This document shows positions 23,066 to 30,826 of a stretch of 32,337 nt of DNA, one piece after another (position 1 is the first letter of the stretch; each line of letters begins with the position of its first letter). The stretch is taken from positions 1-32,337 of the forward strand of contig CAJVYS010000030.1 of the NCBI GenBank assembly GCA_913009875.1, given 5' to 3'. The DNA comes from an uncultured Gammaproteobacteria bacterium (GTDB lineage: Bacteria; Pseudomonadota; Gammaproteobacteria; SZUA-152). The notes beneath the pieces were generated by a model, which did not search any database, had not been told where the DNA came from, and saw only the letters and a list, made by a program, of their open reading frames with translations. The position numbers and the translations under genes were made by a program.

Positions 23066-23216
23066 GGTTGTTTTTGGTAACTATTCGCCACGGCGATGCA
23101 TTGATGGAATGAAAGCCGGAAAAAAGGCCTGAGTTGGCACACCTGGAGCATCGTCTGCATGGCGTACGCTACGGGCAAGTGTAGTGTGCGCTGCGCGCAC
23201 AACGTGGACAGCCAAT

Positions 23217-23247
23217 TTCTCTGTGAACTCCGTGCCTCTGTGGTGGG
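23217..23247 (-). repeat. Half-copy of the CACAGAGGCACGGAG repeat
   Basis: TTCTCTGTGAACTCCGTGCC, then TCTGTGGTGGG, corresponds in inverted orientation to the outer arm of the element at 20382-20553. It lies just after the cobU stop. Confidence 0.55.
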
Positions 23248-23254
23248 TTGAAAA

Positions 23255-23776
23255 TCACGTTTTTTGATCGTCTTTCAGAACCAGTGGCAGGCCGGCCACG
23301 CACAGGGTAACGCGCTCGCAGTGGGCGGCGATGTCCTGATGCAGACGGCCGTTCTCGTCCACGAAGCGCCGCGTCAACTTGCCCATGGGCACCACGCCGA
23401 GGCCGATCTCGTTGCCGACCAGGATGATGTGGCCGGGCAAGCGGGGCAGGGTTTCGAGCAGGGCGGCGCGTTGCAGGTCGAAGGTGTTTTCGCCATCCAT
23501 GAGGATATTGCTCAGCCACAGCGTCAGGCAGTCCACCAGCAGGCAATGATCCGGGGCCGCGTGCTCCACCAGTGCGCCGGTCAGTTCAACGGGCTCTTCA
23601 ACAATGCACCATTCAGGCGGGCGATTGGCCTGGTGATGGGCGATACGCTGCACCATTTCCGTGTCATCGGCGGTGGCTGTGGCGATGAGGGTGACAGCCA
23701 GACCGCTTTCCCCTGCGCGTTGCTGGGCGAGGGTGCTCTTGCCGGAGCGGGCGCCGCCGAGGATCAGTTCGCGCAT
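23255..23776 (-). CDS. cobU: Adenosylcobinamide kinase / cobinamide-phosphate guanylyltransferase
   Basis: 173 residues from the ATG at 23776, with GGAGG 5 nt upstream; longer upstream frames cross the divergent btuF gene. The bifunctional enzyme phosphorylates adenosylcobinamide and then transfers GMP from GTP. The P-loop GGARSGKST is at residues 7-15. RIAHHQANRP (44-53) carries His48, matching the guanylylated His of Salmonella CobU. DCLTLWLSNIL and GNEIGLGVVPMGKLTRRFVD are conserved family segments. It is divergent from btuF across only 53 bp, which must contain both promoters. Confidence 0.95.
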   Translation of the reverse strand: MRELILGGARSGKSTLAQQRAGESGLAVTLIATATADDTEMVQRIAHHQANRPPEWCIVEEPVELTGALVEHAAPDHCLLVDCLTLWLSNILMDGENTFDLQRAALLETLPRLPGHIILVGNEIGLGVVPMGKLTRRFVDENGRLHQDIAAHCERVTLCVAGLPLVLKDDQKT

Positions 23777-23829
23777 GGTGCCTCCGTTATACTGCGGTTT
23801 CTTTTGGCGTTTTCGTAATAGGGCATGGC

Positions 23830-24720
23830 ATGAGACAGATGACTGGGTGGCTGGTTTTTGTGTGCGGCGCGTTGCTGATGCCGGCGGCACAGGCCAACGT
23901 ATCGGTGACTGACGATACGGGCCGAGAGGTGCGACTGGCCCAGCCGGCACAGCGCATCATTAGTTTGGCGCCGCACATCACCGAGCTGCTGTTCAGCGCC
24001 GGCGCCGGCGGACGCATCGTCGGCGTGGTGGAATACAGCGACTATCCGCCGGCGGCGAAAAAGCTGCCGCGTGTCGGTTCGTACAATGCCGTGGACATGG
24101 AACGCATCCTCGCCCTGCGCCCGGATCTGGTGGTGGCCTGGGCCAGCGGAAACCCCCCGGCGCTGATTGAGCAGTTGCGCAGCCTGGGACTGAGGGTGTT
24201 TCTCAGCGAACCACGCACGCTGGAGGATGTGGCCAGCAACCTCGAACGCCTCGGCCAACTGGCCGGCACGCGAACCATGGCGCAGGTGGCGGCCGATGAA
24301 TTCCGCCGGCGTCTGCAGGCCCTGCGCACGCGTTATGCCGGGCGCAAGCCGGTGAGCGTGTTCTACCAGATCTGGCACCGGCCGCTGATGACGGTCAATG
24401 GCGAACACCTGATCAGTAAGGTGATCCGTCTGTGCGGCGGGCGAAACGTATTTGCTGAACTGCCGACACTGGTACCTAAACTGGATATGGAGGCCGTGCT
24501 GGCGGCCGATCCACAGGCCATCGTCGCCGGCGTGCGCGAGCCGGGTGATGACTCGTGGCAGCAGGACTGGCGGCGTTGGTCGCAGTTGCGCGCGGTGCGT
24601 GAGGGACATCTGATCTCTGTCCCGGCGGATCTGCTGCAGCGTCATACCCTGCGCATCCTCGATGGCGCCAAACAATTGTGTAAGGCATTGGATGAGGTGC
24701 GTGCCACGGCGGCTCGGTAA
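23830..24720 (+). CDS. btuF: Periplasmic cobalamin-binding protein BtuF-like
   Basis: 296 residues with a signal peptide of about 22 residues (cut after AAQA). The class III solute-binding fold is evident: VSVTDDTGREVRLAQPAQRI, SLAPHITELLFSAGAGGRIV, VGVVEYSDYPP, LRPDLVVAWASGNPP and the C-terminal LVPKLDMEAVLAADPQAIVA. SLAPHITELLFAAGAG and EYSDYPPAA are characteristic of BtuF rather than siderophore binders, and neighbouring cobU, btuB, btuC and btuD agree. It delivers corrinoid to BtuCD. It is separated from btuCD by btuB, tonB and a parA-like gene, so the uptake system is split over three transcripts. Confidence 0.9.
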   Translation: MRQMTGWLVFVCGALLMPAAQANVSVTDDTGREVRLAQPAQRIISLAPHITELLFSAGAGGRIVGVVEYSDYPPAAKKLPRVGSYNAVDMERILALRPDLVVAWASGNPPALIEQLRSLGLRVFLSEPRTLEDVASNLERLGQLAGTRTMAQVAADEFRRRLQALRTRYAGRKPVSVFYQIWHRPLMTVNGEHLISKVIRLCGGRNVFAELPTLVPKLDMEAVLAADPQAIVAGVREPGDDSWQQDWRRWSQLRAVREGHLISVPADLLQRHTLRILDGAKQLCKALDEVRATAAR

Positions 24721-24736
24721 AGGCAGTGCATCGCTC

Positions 24737-25573
24737 TCAACTTTCGCTCAGCCGATAGATCACCGGCAACTGCAGATGGGTGGGCTGCAGCGGCGGCGCG
24801 TTGACTGGCAGCTGCAGTCGCTCGATGCGTGCCAGGGCCTTCAGTGCCGAGCGGTCCAGCAGGGCATAACCAGAACTGTGCAGCAGGTGGATGTCGTGCA
24901 GCTGGCCTTCGCTGTCGAGGCGCAGGCCGAGCAGAACCTCGCCCTCCCAGCCGCGCCGGCGCGCGCGCAGCGGATAGTTTAGATAGCGCGACAATTGGTC
25001 CTGTAGCTGGCCGAGCAGGTAGTTGCGCTGCGCGGCCGTGCTCATTTGCGGCGAGCTTGCGGAGCTTTCCCTGGCGGGGCTTTCGCTTGCCGGCAGGGTC
25101 TGCCGGGCGGTGTCGGTTGTGCCGCTTTCGCGGGTGGGGGGCGGTGTCTCAAGGGAGGTTTCGGCGGGGTCTTCGGCCGTCTGCAACGGTTTGCGGTGGG
25201 TTGTTGCGGTGGCCGGTGGCGCAATGATCTCGCGTGCACGGGTCACTTCTGTTTGGCGATCCGCGCTGCTTGTCCGGTTTGGCGCGGGGGTGTCGTGGCG
25301 CGCCGCGCGTGGTTCTGCGATGCTTGGTCTTTCTTCGTTTTTATCGGTGTTCGGGGGGTGGTCATTGCTGCTGTCTGTCGTCGCTTCAGTGTTCAGAACG
25401 GCGCGGATATAGGGGCTGCCCAGTTGCTGTATCGTCAGCGCCGGGGCACCATCGCCATCAATGAGGAGCAGGCCGTGCAGCAGTAGCGAGAGGGCGGCAA
25501 AGCCGAGCAGCAGCCGCGGTACCCCGGGGCGGGGCACCGCGAACGGCCACTCGTCGATGGTGCGGAAGTGCAT
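24737..25573 (-). CDS. TonB-family energy transducer dedicated to the BtuB-like receptor
   Basis: 278 residues: cytoplasmic N-terminus, membrane helix at about 19-38 (LLLGFAALSLLLHGLLLIDG) with His33 placed like the essential His20 of E. coli TonB, a Pro/Ser/Thr/Glu-rich periplasmic spacer (about 60-175), and a TonB C-terminal domain from about 185 (YLNYPLRARRRGWEGEVLLG, LHSSGYALLDRSALKALARI). The start lies 3 bp after the btuB stop, so it is co-transcribed and shares the riboswitch. It is convergent with btuF (16 bp apart). No exbB/exbD pair adjoins it, so it must use motor proteins encoded elsewhere. Confidence 0.9.
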   Translation of the reverse strand: MHFRTIDEWPFAVPRPGVPRLLLGFAALSLLLHGLLLIDGDGAPALTIQQLGSPYIRAVLNTEATTDSSNDHPPNTDKNEERPSIAEPRAARHDTPAPNRTSSADRQTEVTRAREIIAPPATATTHRKPLQTAEDPAETSLETPPPTRESGTTDTARQTLPASESPARESSASSPQMSTAAQRNYLLGQLQDQLSRYLNYPLRARRRGWEGEVLLGLRLDSEGQLHDIHLLHSSGYALLDRSALKALARIERLQLPVNAPPLQPTHLQLPVIYRLSES

Positions 25574-25576
25574 GTT

Positions 25577-27475
25577 TTAGAAGGTGGCGCCTAACTGCAC
25601 GTAGAAGGCGCGTTCGGGTAGCGGGTAATAATGGTAGTTGGGCGCCGCGGGCCGGTAGAAGCCGGAGTCGCTCATTGTCTCGTCGGTGAGATTTTGCACC
25701 AGCAGGCGGATGCTCCACTGGTCGAAGCGGTAGCGGTAATTCAGATCCACGCGGGTGTAACCGTCCAGCTTTTTGCCGACATTGGCATTGTCGTCGCCAA
25801 AATACCGGCTGCCGGTGTAGACCACGTTGAGGCCCAGGTGGTTGTTACGGGTGAAATCGAGTTGGCCGCCAAGAGTGAATTTGTTGCGCGGCACCAGGGG
25901 GATTTCCTTGCCGTCATTGGGACCGTCGCGGTACACGGCCTTACGCCAGGCGTAGCCGGTCTGCAGGCTGATCTTTTGCGTGATGGGTGCCTTGATGCCC
26001 AGGTTGATGCCATCGCGACGGGTCTTGTCACGATTGATGTTGGAGAAGCTGGCATAGTCGTAGCCGATTTCGTTCTCCAGATCCATGCGGAACAGGCTGG
26101 CGTTCATGCTGATGCCGCCGGCGAGGGTCTGGCGAGTGCCGATTTCGTAATGTCTCGCCGTCTGTGGCTCAAGGAGGACGAAAACACCACTGGTGTAGTT
26201 CCACATTTCATCCAGTACCGGCGCGCGAAAGCTTTTTGCCATGCGCACATAGTTGCGATAGTAGTCGAGGCTGATGTCCCAGGTGGTGATGCCGTCGCTG
26301 AGGCGGTCGCTGCCGGAGGTGACTGCGCCGGCGCGAACCTCGATGAGCTGGCGGCGGACGCCCAGGTTGAGGGCGGCCTTGCCGAGGCTGATGGCGTCGG
26401 TGAGATAGAGGCCGTTGCTCTTCTGCGTGACATACTGGCTGTTCCAGGGCGAGGCCGCATCCAGGGTGCTGTTGTAGATGTCGAGGCCGGCGATCACGCG
26501 ATGGCTGCCGTATTCGCGCCGCATGCGTGGGGTGAAGGACAGGGTTTCAAGTTCCGCCTGGCTGCCGTAGCTGGCTTCCCACTGCTTGTTGCGCAGGGCG
26601 ACTTCGGCGGCCAGGTCCTCGCTGTCGATGAAGCCTTCCACCGTGTAGCGGCGGGTCTGGACATCGGAGGGAAAGCTGCCGGCCTGGGTGGGGTCCTGTT
26701 GATAGGCGGTTTCGTCGATGCTGTCCGGCAGCTGGATGTCCTCAAAGCTCTGCTGGTAGCGGATGCCGCGGTTCCAGCCGTCGTCCTCACGACTGAGTTC
26801 GGCGGCGAGGGTGGCGTTCTCGATGGCGTTGTGATCGCGGTAGCTGTCGGAGCGCAGGCTGTCGATATTTACGGACAGGGCCGTGTCGCCCAGCATTTTT
26901 TGCAGGCCAGCGGTGAGGCGGCGAGTGTTGAAGCTGCCCAGTTCCGCGGCAATATTGCCGCTTTCGCCGTCGAGAGCGCTCTTGGTGACGATGTTGATGA
27001 CGCCGCCTACGGCATTGTCGCCATACAGCACGCTGGCGCTGCCCTGCACGATCTCGATGCGCGCAATGCTGTCCAGGGGGATGGTGGCGAGGTTGGCGCT
27101 GGCCAGGTCAAGATCGTTGAGGCGGCGGCCATTGAGCAGCATCAGGGTGTTATTGCCCGCGTTCTGGCCAAAGCCGCCGAGGTCGATGGTGGCGCGTGCG
27201 CCATAGATGCCGTACAGGCTGCGCACGTTGACGCCGGCCTGGTAGCGCAGCACGTCGGTGATGTTATTGGCGCCGCTGTTGGCGATGTCCTCGGCGCTGA
27301 TGGTGATGATGTTCACCGGTGCAGTGTCGATGGTGGCTGCGAAGCGCGTCGCGGTGACGATTACCGGGACGCTCTGCACGGCGCCGGCATCTTCTTCGGC
27401 CTGGGCTATGCCGGCGGCGGCCACGGCGAGGGACAACAGGGTCTTGCGGATCAGGGTATTGGTGGTACTGCTCAC
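25577..27475 (-). CDS. btuB: TonB-dependent outer-membrane cobalamin receptor BtuB-like
   Basis: 632 residues from the GTG at 27475, which has GGGAGAGA about 7 nt upstream and gives a signal peptide (TLIRKTLLSLAVAAAGIAQA). The open frame continues to 27697 but that part is riboswitch. The TonB box is VPVIVTATR just after the signal. The plug domain at about 30-160 contains NITDVLRYQAGVNV, LNGRRLNDLDLASANLATIP and RIEIVQGSASVLYGDNAVGG. A barrel of about 22 strands follows and ends with aromatic FYVQLGATF. Corrinoid specificity is assigned from the riboswitch and the btu/cob neighbours; the barrel alone would only say TonB-dependent receptor. Confidence 0.92.
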   Translation of the reverse strand: MSSTTNTLIRKTLLSLAVAAAGIAQAEEDAGAVQSVPVIVTATRFAATIDTAPVNIITISAEDIANSGANNITDVLRYQAGVNVRSLYGIYGARATIDLGGFGQNAGNNTLMLLNGRRLNDLDLASANLATIPLDSIARIEIVQGSASVLYGDNAVGGVINIVTKSALDGESGNIAAELGSFNTRRLTAGLQKMLGDTALSVNIDSLRSDSYRDHNAIENATLAAELSREDDGWNRGIRYQQSFEDIQLPDSIDETAYQQDPTQAGSFPSDVQTRRYTVEGFIDSEDLAAEVALRNKQWEASYGSQAELETLSFTPRMRREYGSHRVIAGLDIYNSTLDAASPWNSQYVTQKSNGLYLTDAISLGKAALNLGVRRQLIEVRAGAVTSGSDRLSDGITTWDISLDYYRNYVRMAKSFRAPVLDEMWNYTSGVFVLLEPQTARHYEIGTRQTLAGGISMNASLFRMDLENEIGYDYASFSNINRDKTRRDGINLGIKAPITQKISLQTGYAWRKAVYRDGPNDGKEIPLVPRNKFTLGGQLDFTRNNHLGLNVVYTGSRYFGDDNANVGKKLDGYTRVDLNYRYRFDQWSIRLLVQNLTDETMSDSGFYRPAAPNYHYYPLPERAFYVQLGATF

Positions 27476-27589
27476 GGTATTCTCTCCCAATTGGTTGCGC
27501 ACACCCGCGCGATGTTGCGGCGGCGAAGGAGAGAATGGGAGGGCTGTAAGTGTGGTGACTACTGCCCGCCACCACTGCCCTCCGCAGCC

Positions 27590-27850
27590 TGTGTCGTCGG
27601 CTTCAGGCCGGTCTCCGGGCTTATGAGCGACCTCGGGGGTCTGGCCGACGCCTTCCCATGCGATGCACAGTGGCAGTCTGTCGGCCGTTGAGGACACTTT
27701 CCATCATCGATGATAGAAAGAGCCCTCCACTCAATTACCGTTGCGGGGGCAGCGCTGGAATTGCCGGCCCTCACGAAAGCAAGGAGGGGTGGCGCACCAG
27801 TTTCCCGTTTCATCCCGTGGGCGGATCGCCCGTGGGACACCTGAAGCAGG
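27590..27850 (-). ncRNA. Cobalamin riboswitch (AdoCbl type) upstream of btuB-tonB
   Basis: Reading the minus strand, ACGGGAAACTGGTGCGCC (27791-27808), GCTGCCCCCGCAACGGTAAT (about 27733-27753) and the B12 box AAGCCCGGAGACCGGCCTG (27604-27622) occur in the canonical order and spacing. An additional stem near 27820-27840 (CCCACGGGCG/CGCCCACGGG) lies at the 5' side. About 115 nt separate the B12 box region from the GTG at 27475. I see no clear terminator there, so translational control by masking the ribosome site is the better guess. Confidence 0.93.
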
Positions 27851-28044
27851 CGCGCATTCTAGCAGGTTGTTGGAAAGGGCGTCCTGCCTTTTTCCGCGCC
27901 TGCACGGTGTGTCTTTTCAAGTTTCATTTCGATTTAGCCGTTTATGGCGCTATTATTAAAGGTGCTTCTAATCAATGATTGTGGTCTCTGCGCAATGATC
28001 AAGAAGTGCCCTTTAGTCAACGGGGAAGAGGTGGGTCGACGTCC

Positions 28045-28752
28045 ATGCAGCGGATACTGGTACTTAATGCCAAGGGCGGTTGTGGCAAGACCACCCTGGC
28101 CACCAATCTGGCGGGCTACTATGCCTCGCGTGGGGAAGTTACATCGTTGCTGGACTATGACCCCCAGGGCTCGGCAATGAAGTGGCTGAGTCTGCGCGAC
28201 CGCGAACGCCCGGCCATTCACGGTATCGCCGCCTACCAGAAGCGCAATGATCTCACCCGTACCTTCCAGATGCGTCTGCCAGCCGGCACCCGGCGGGTGA
28301 TCATGGATGCCCCGGCCGGGGTGGCGGGCTTGCAGTTGGGCGACTATGTGCAGCGGGTGGACTGTATTTTGGTGCCGGTGCTGCCCTCGCCCATCGATAT
28401 CCATGCCGCGGCGCACTTTATTCAGGATCTGCTGTTGCTGGGCAAGGTACGGCCGGCGGGGGTGCGGTTGGCGGTGGTGGCCAACCGGGTGCGCGAGAAT
28501 ACGCGCGTGTACCGGGATCTGCAGCGCTTCCTGCTCGCCCTCAACGTGCCCTTTGTCGCCACCCTGCGTGACAGCCAGAACCATATCCGTGCTGCCGAGC
28601 AGGGGCTGGCCATTCACGAACTGGAGGCCTCGCGCAGTCTCTTGGATCGTGAACGCTGGGCGCCGCTGATTGACTGGCTGGAGGCGGCGGCCGAGCCGTC
28701 ACCGGTAGCGAATAACTCGGTGACACCGATTGACGCCAGCAGGCCGGGCTGA
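28045..28752 (+). CDS. ParA-family ATPase (orphan, MinD/ParA type)
   Basis: 235 residues from the ATG at 28045; the frame is open from 27979, but the segment before 28045 lacks family features. The deviant Walker A KGGCGKTT (residues 10-17) at the N-terminus, LDYDPQGSAMKW (switch/Walker A') and VIMDAPAG (Walker B) define the ParA family. Then VLPSPIDIHAAAHFIQDLL and ANRVRENTRVYRDLQRFL follow as in small chromosomal ParA proteins. No parB or DNA-binding domain is present, so this is not a partition operon. It lies between the btuB riboswitch (divergent) and btuD (convergent). Orphan ParA proteins usually position a protein cargo; which one is unknown. Confidence 0.88.
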   Translation: MQRILVLNAKGGCGKTTLATNLAGYYASRGEVTSLLDYDPQGSAMKWLSLRDRERPAIHGIAAYQKRNDLTRTFQMRLPAGTRRVIMDAPAGVAGLQLGDYVQRVDCILVPVLPSPIDIHAAAHFIQDLLLLGKVRPAGVRLAVVANRVRENTRVYRDLQRFLLALNVPFVATLRDSQNHIRAAEQGLAIHELEASRSLLDRERWAPLIDWLEAAAEPSPVANNSVTPIDASRPG

Positions 28753-28797
28753 TCCTCGTGTTGGAAAAACACTTTCCGGCGATATTGGTTGTTTCGG

Positions 28798-29571
28798 TTA
28801 TCGGGGCAGATAGACCGGGCCGTCAGGCCCCGCCAATGTGATCACCGGATGGCCATAGAGCCGTTCGAGATTTTCCGCTGTCAGTACCGATTCCGCTGAT
28901 CCATGCAGGGTCTCTCCATCGCCGAACAGCAGCAGGGCCTGGTCGCAGAAGCGGCTGGCCAGGTTGACGTCGTGCAGGATCATCAACAGCCCCCGCGTTC
29001 CTTTGTGCGTCTGCGCGGCAAGCAGTTTCAGCAGAGTAACCTGCTGGTGGGGGTCGAGGTGGTTGGTGGGCTCGTCGAGCAGGAACAGTTGCGGCTGCTG
29101 GCATAGCAGGGTGGCCAGTGACAACCGCCTCCGTTCACCGCCGGACAGGGTGCTGATCTGGCGTGGCTCCAGCCCGGCCAGCCCCACCTGCACCAGTGCC
29201 TGCTCGGCCAGCGTGATATCGGCAGCGGATTCCCACTGCCAGCGGCCCAGGTGTGGATGGCGTCCACTCAGCGCCGTTTCCAGCACCGTGCCGGGGAAGG
29301 CGTCGCCCTCTTCCTGCAGCAGCAGGCCCAGTTGCTGCGCCACTTGTCGGCGTGGCTGCGTCTTTATCGGCCGACCATTGAGCAGTACTTCCCCTGCAGC
29401 GGGTTTCCGCAGTCCGGCGAGGCTGTGCAGCAGGGTGGTCTTGCCGACGCCGTTGATGCCCAGCAGGGCCCAGCGTTGGCCCGCATGAATATTGAAATTG
29501 AGGCCATCACAGACCTGTTTGCCGCCGATCTCCACCGCCAGGCCGTGGGTTGTGAGCAGGGGCGTGCTCAT
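28798..29571 (-). CDS. btuD: Cobalamin ABC transporter ATP-binding protein BtuD-like
   Basis: 257 residues from the ATG at 29571; an in-frame ATG at 29583 adds four residues. Walker A GINGVGKTT (38-46), Q-loop LGLLLQEEG, signature LSGGERRRL, Walker B LFLLDEPTNHLD and switch LHDVN are all intact. The sequence is of the FecE/BtuD type that drives class II importers. It is paired with btuC upstream; their 178-bp gap is filled by hairpin repeats. With BtuC and BtuF it forms the inner-membrane corrinoid importer. Siderophore transport would be the alternative but for the neighbours. Confidence 0.9.
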   Translation of the reverse strand: MSTPLLTTHGLAVEIGGKQVCDGLNFNIHAGQRWALLGINGVGKTTLLHSLAGLRKPAAGEVLLNGRPIKTQPRRQVAQQLGLLLQEEGDAFPGTVLETALSGRHPHLGRWQWESAADITLAEQALVQVGLAGLEPRQISTLSGGERRRLSLATLLCQQPQLFLLDEPTNHLDPHQQVTLLKLLAAQTHKGTRGLLMILHDVNLASRFCDQALLLFGDGETLHGSAESVLTAENLERLYGHPVITLAGPDGPVYLPR

Positions 29572-29604
29572 GCCTGCCCCCATAACCGTTCATCGTTGAT
29601 AGAA

Positions 29605-29728
29605 ATTGTAGGAGCGGCTTTAGCCGCGATGAGATCGGGAATATCTTTCGCGGCTAAAGCCGCTCCTACAATAATTTCATCACCAACAATAGTGGCGAGA
29701 AAATATCGCGGGCATGGCCCGCTCCTAC
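29605..29728. repeat. GTAGGAGCGGC repeat cluster between btuC and btuD
   Basis: Perfect 25-bp arms 29605-29629 and 29648-29672 (ATTGTAGGAGCGGCTTTAGC...) form one hairpin. A further half-element CGCGGGCATGGCCCGCTCCT, AC follows at 29707-29728. It is the same family as 22996-23065. Being inside the btuCD transcript, the hairpin may affect relative expression or mRNA stability. Confidence 0.85.
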
Positions 29729-29749
29729 GGTGATATGCGATCGGCGGAT

Positions 29750-30715
29750 TCACAGGCGGGTCCCCCGCCGGTTGAGCAGATATAAGAACAGCGGGACGCC
29801 GAGCAAGGCGGTGATCACACCCACTGGCAATTGTTGCGGGGCGACCACAGTGCGTGCCAGGGTGTCGGCCAGCATCAGCAGGCTGCCACCGGCGAGTACG
29901 CAGCCGGGCAATAAATGGCGGTGGTCGCGCAGGCCAAGCAGGCGCAACAGGTGAGGGATCACCAGCCCCACGAAGCCGATACTGCCGGCGATGGTCACTG
30001 CGCCGGCGGTGAGCAGGGAGGCGATGAAATACAGCAGCAGACGCAGGCGCGGCACTGTCACGCCGAGGGCGCTGGCGGCCAGTTCGCCACGTGCCAGCAC
30101 ATTGAGATCGCGCGCCAGCGGCAGGCTTAGCAGCAGGCCGAGGCCGCAGGCCAGCAGGCCCCACAGCGGCGGGGGTGTATGGCTCAGGTCGCCCATCAAC
30201 CAGAACAGCATACCGTGCAGGCCGCGCTCGGGGGAAAGGGCGAGGATCAGGCCGATCAGCGCCCCCCAGCCGGCGGCCACGATCACGCCTGTCAATATCA
30301 GGCGGGTGGCGGTCCAGGCGCCGCGGCCGTGGGCGAGACCAAATACCAGTAGCATGGAGGCAAGGGCGCCGATGAAGGCATTGCCGGCCAGCATCAGGCC
30401 GCTTAAGCCGGCCAGCAGTGACAGCAGCGCGGCCACCGCCGCACCGCCGGAGATACCTAATATGTAGGGGTCGGCGAGCGGATTACGCAGTAGCACCTGC
30501 ATCAGCGCCCCGGCCAGGGCCAGCATGCCGCCGACGGCGAAGGCGGCGAGGGCGCGCGGCAGGCGCAGCTCGAAGACCACGGTCTGTGCCAGCGGTTCGG
30601 CGCTGTGGGTCAGCAGCGCCCAAGGGCTGATGTCGATGCTGCCGCTGAGCAGGGCCAGCAGCAGGCTGGCCGGGGCCAGTAGCAGGAGCAGGCCGAGAGT
30701 GGTGCGGGGTGTCAT
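29750..30715 (-). CDS. btuC: Cobalamin ABC transporter permease BtuC-like
   Basis: 321 residues, about ten membrane helices, FecCD family. The segments LRLPRALAAFAVGGMLALAG, MQVLLRNPLADPYILGISGG and IGFVGLVIPHLLRLLG are the conserved family blocks; the last is near the coupling helix that contacts BtuD. It is followed by btuD on the same strand. The start at 30715 is the only one that keeps the first helix. The corrinoid assignment rests on context, since permeases for siderophores look the same at this level. Confidence 0.9.
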   Translation of the reverse strand: MTPRTTLGLLLLLAPASLLLALLSGSIDISPWALLTHSAEPLAQTVVFELRLPRALAAFAVGGMLALAGALMQVLLRNPLADPYILGISGGAAVAALLSLLAGLSGLMLAGNAFIGALASMLLVFGLAHGRGAWTATRLILTGVIVAAGWGALIGLILALSPERGLHGMLFWLMGDLSHTPPPLWGLLACGLGLLLSLPLARDLNVLARGELAASALGVTVPRLRLLLYFIASLLTAGAVTIAGSIGFVGLVIPHLLRLLGLRDHRHLLPGCVLAGGSLLMLADTLARTVVAPQQLPVGVITALLGVPLFLYLLNRRGTRL

Positions 30716-30826
30716 GATTGATGGCCTTTAGCCCGAATCTCTTATCAGACGAACCTGGTTAACCGGGAAATTTATAGAATTCAACATACTTGCCCCAAAA
30801 ATCCAAATCCTGGTGAGAAAGCCGGG

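Noticed and set aside
22976-23254. Possible cobalamin riboswitch before cobT
   Set aside because: The GC-rich hairpin there is a perfect dispersed repeat; no B12 box or GCCCCCGCAACGG core is present.
25631-27691. 686-codon open frame on the plus strand
   Set aside because: It is exactly antisense to btuB and its riboswitch, consists of low-complexity Val/Ala/Gly translation, and has no family motif; btuB is unmistakable on the other strand.
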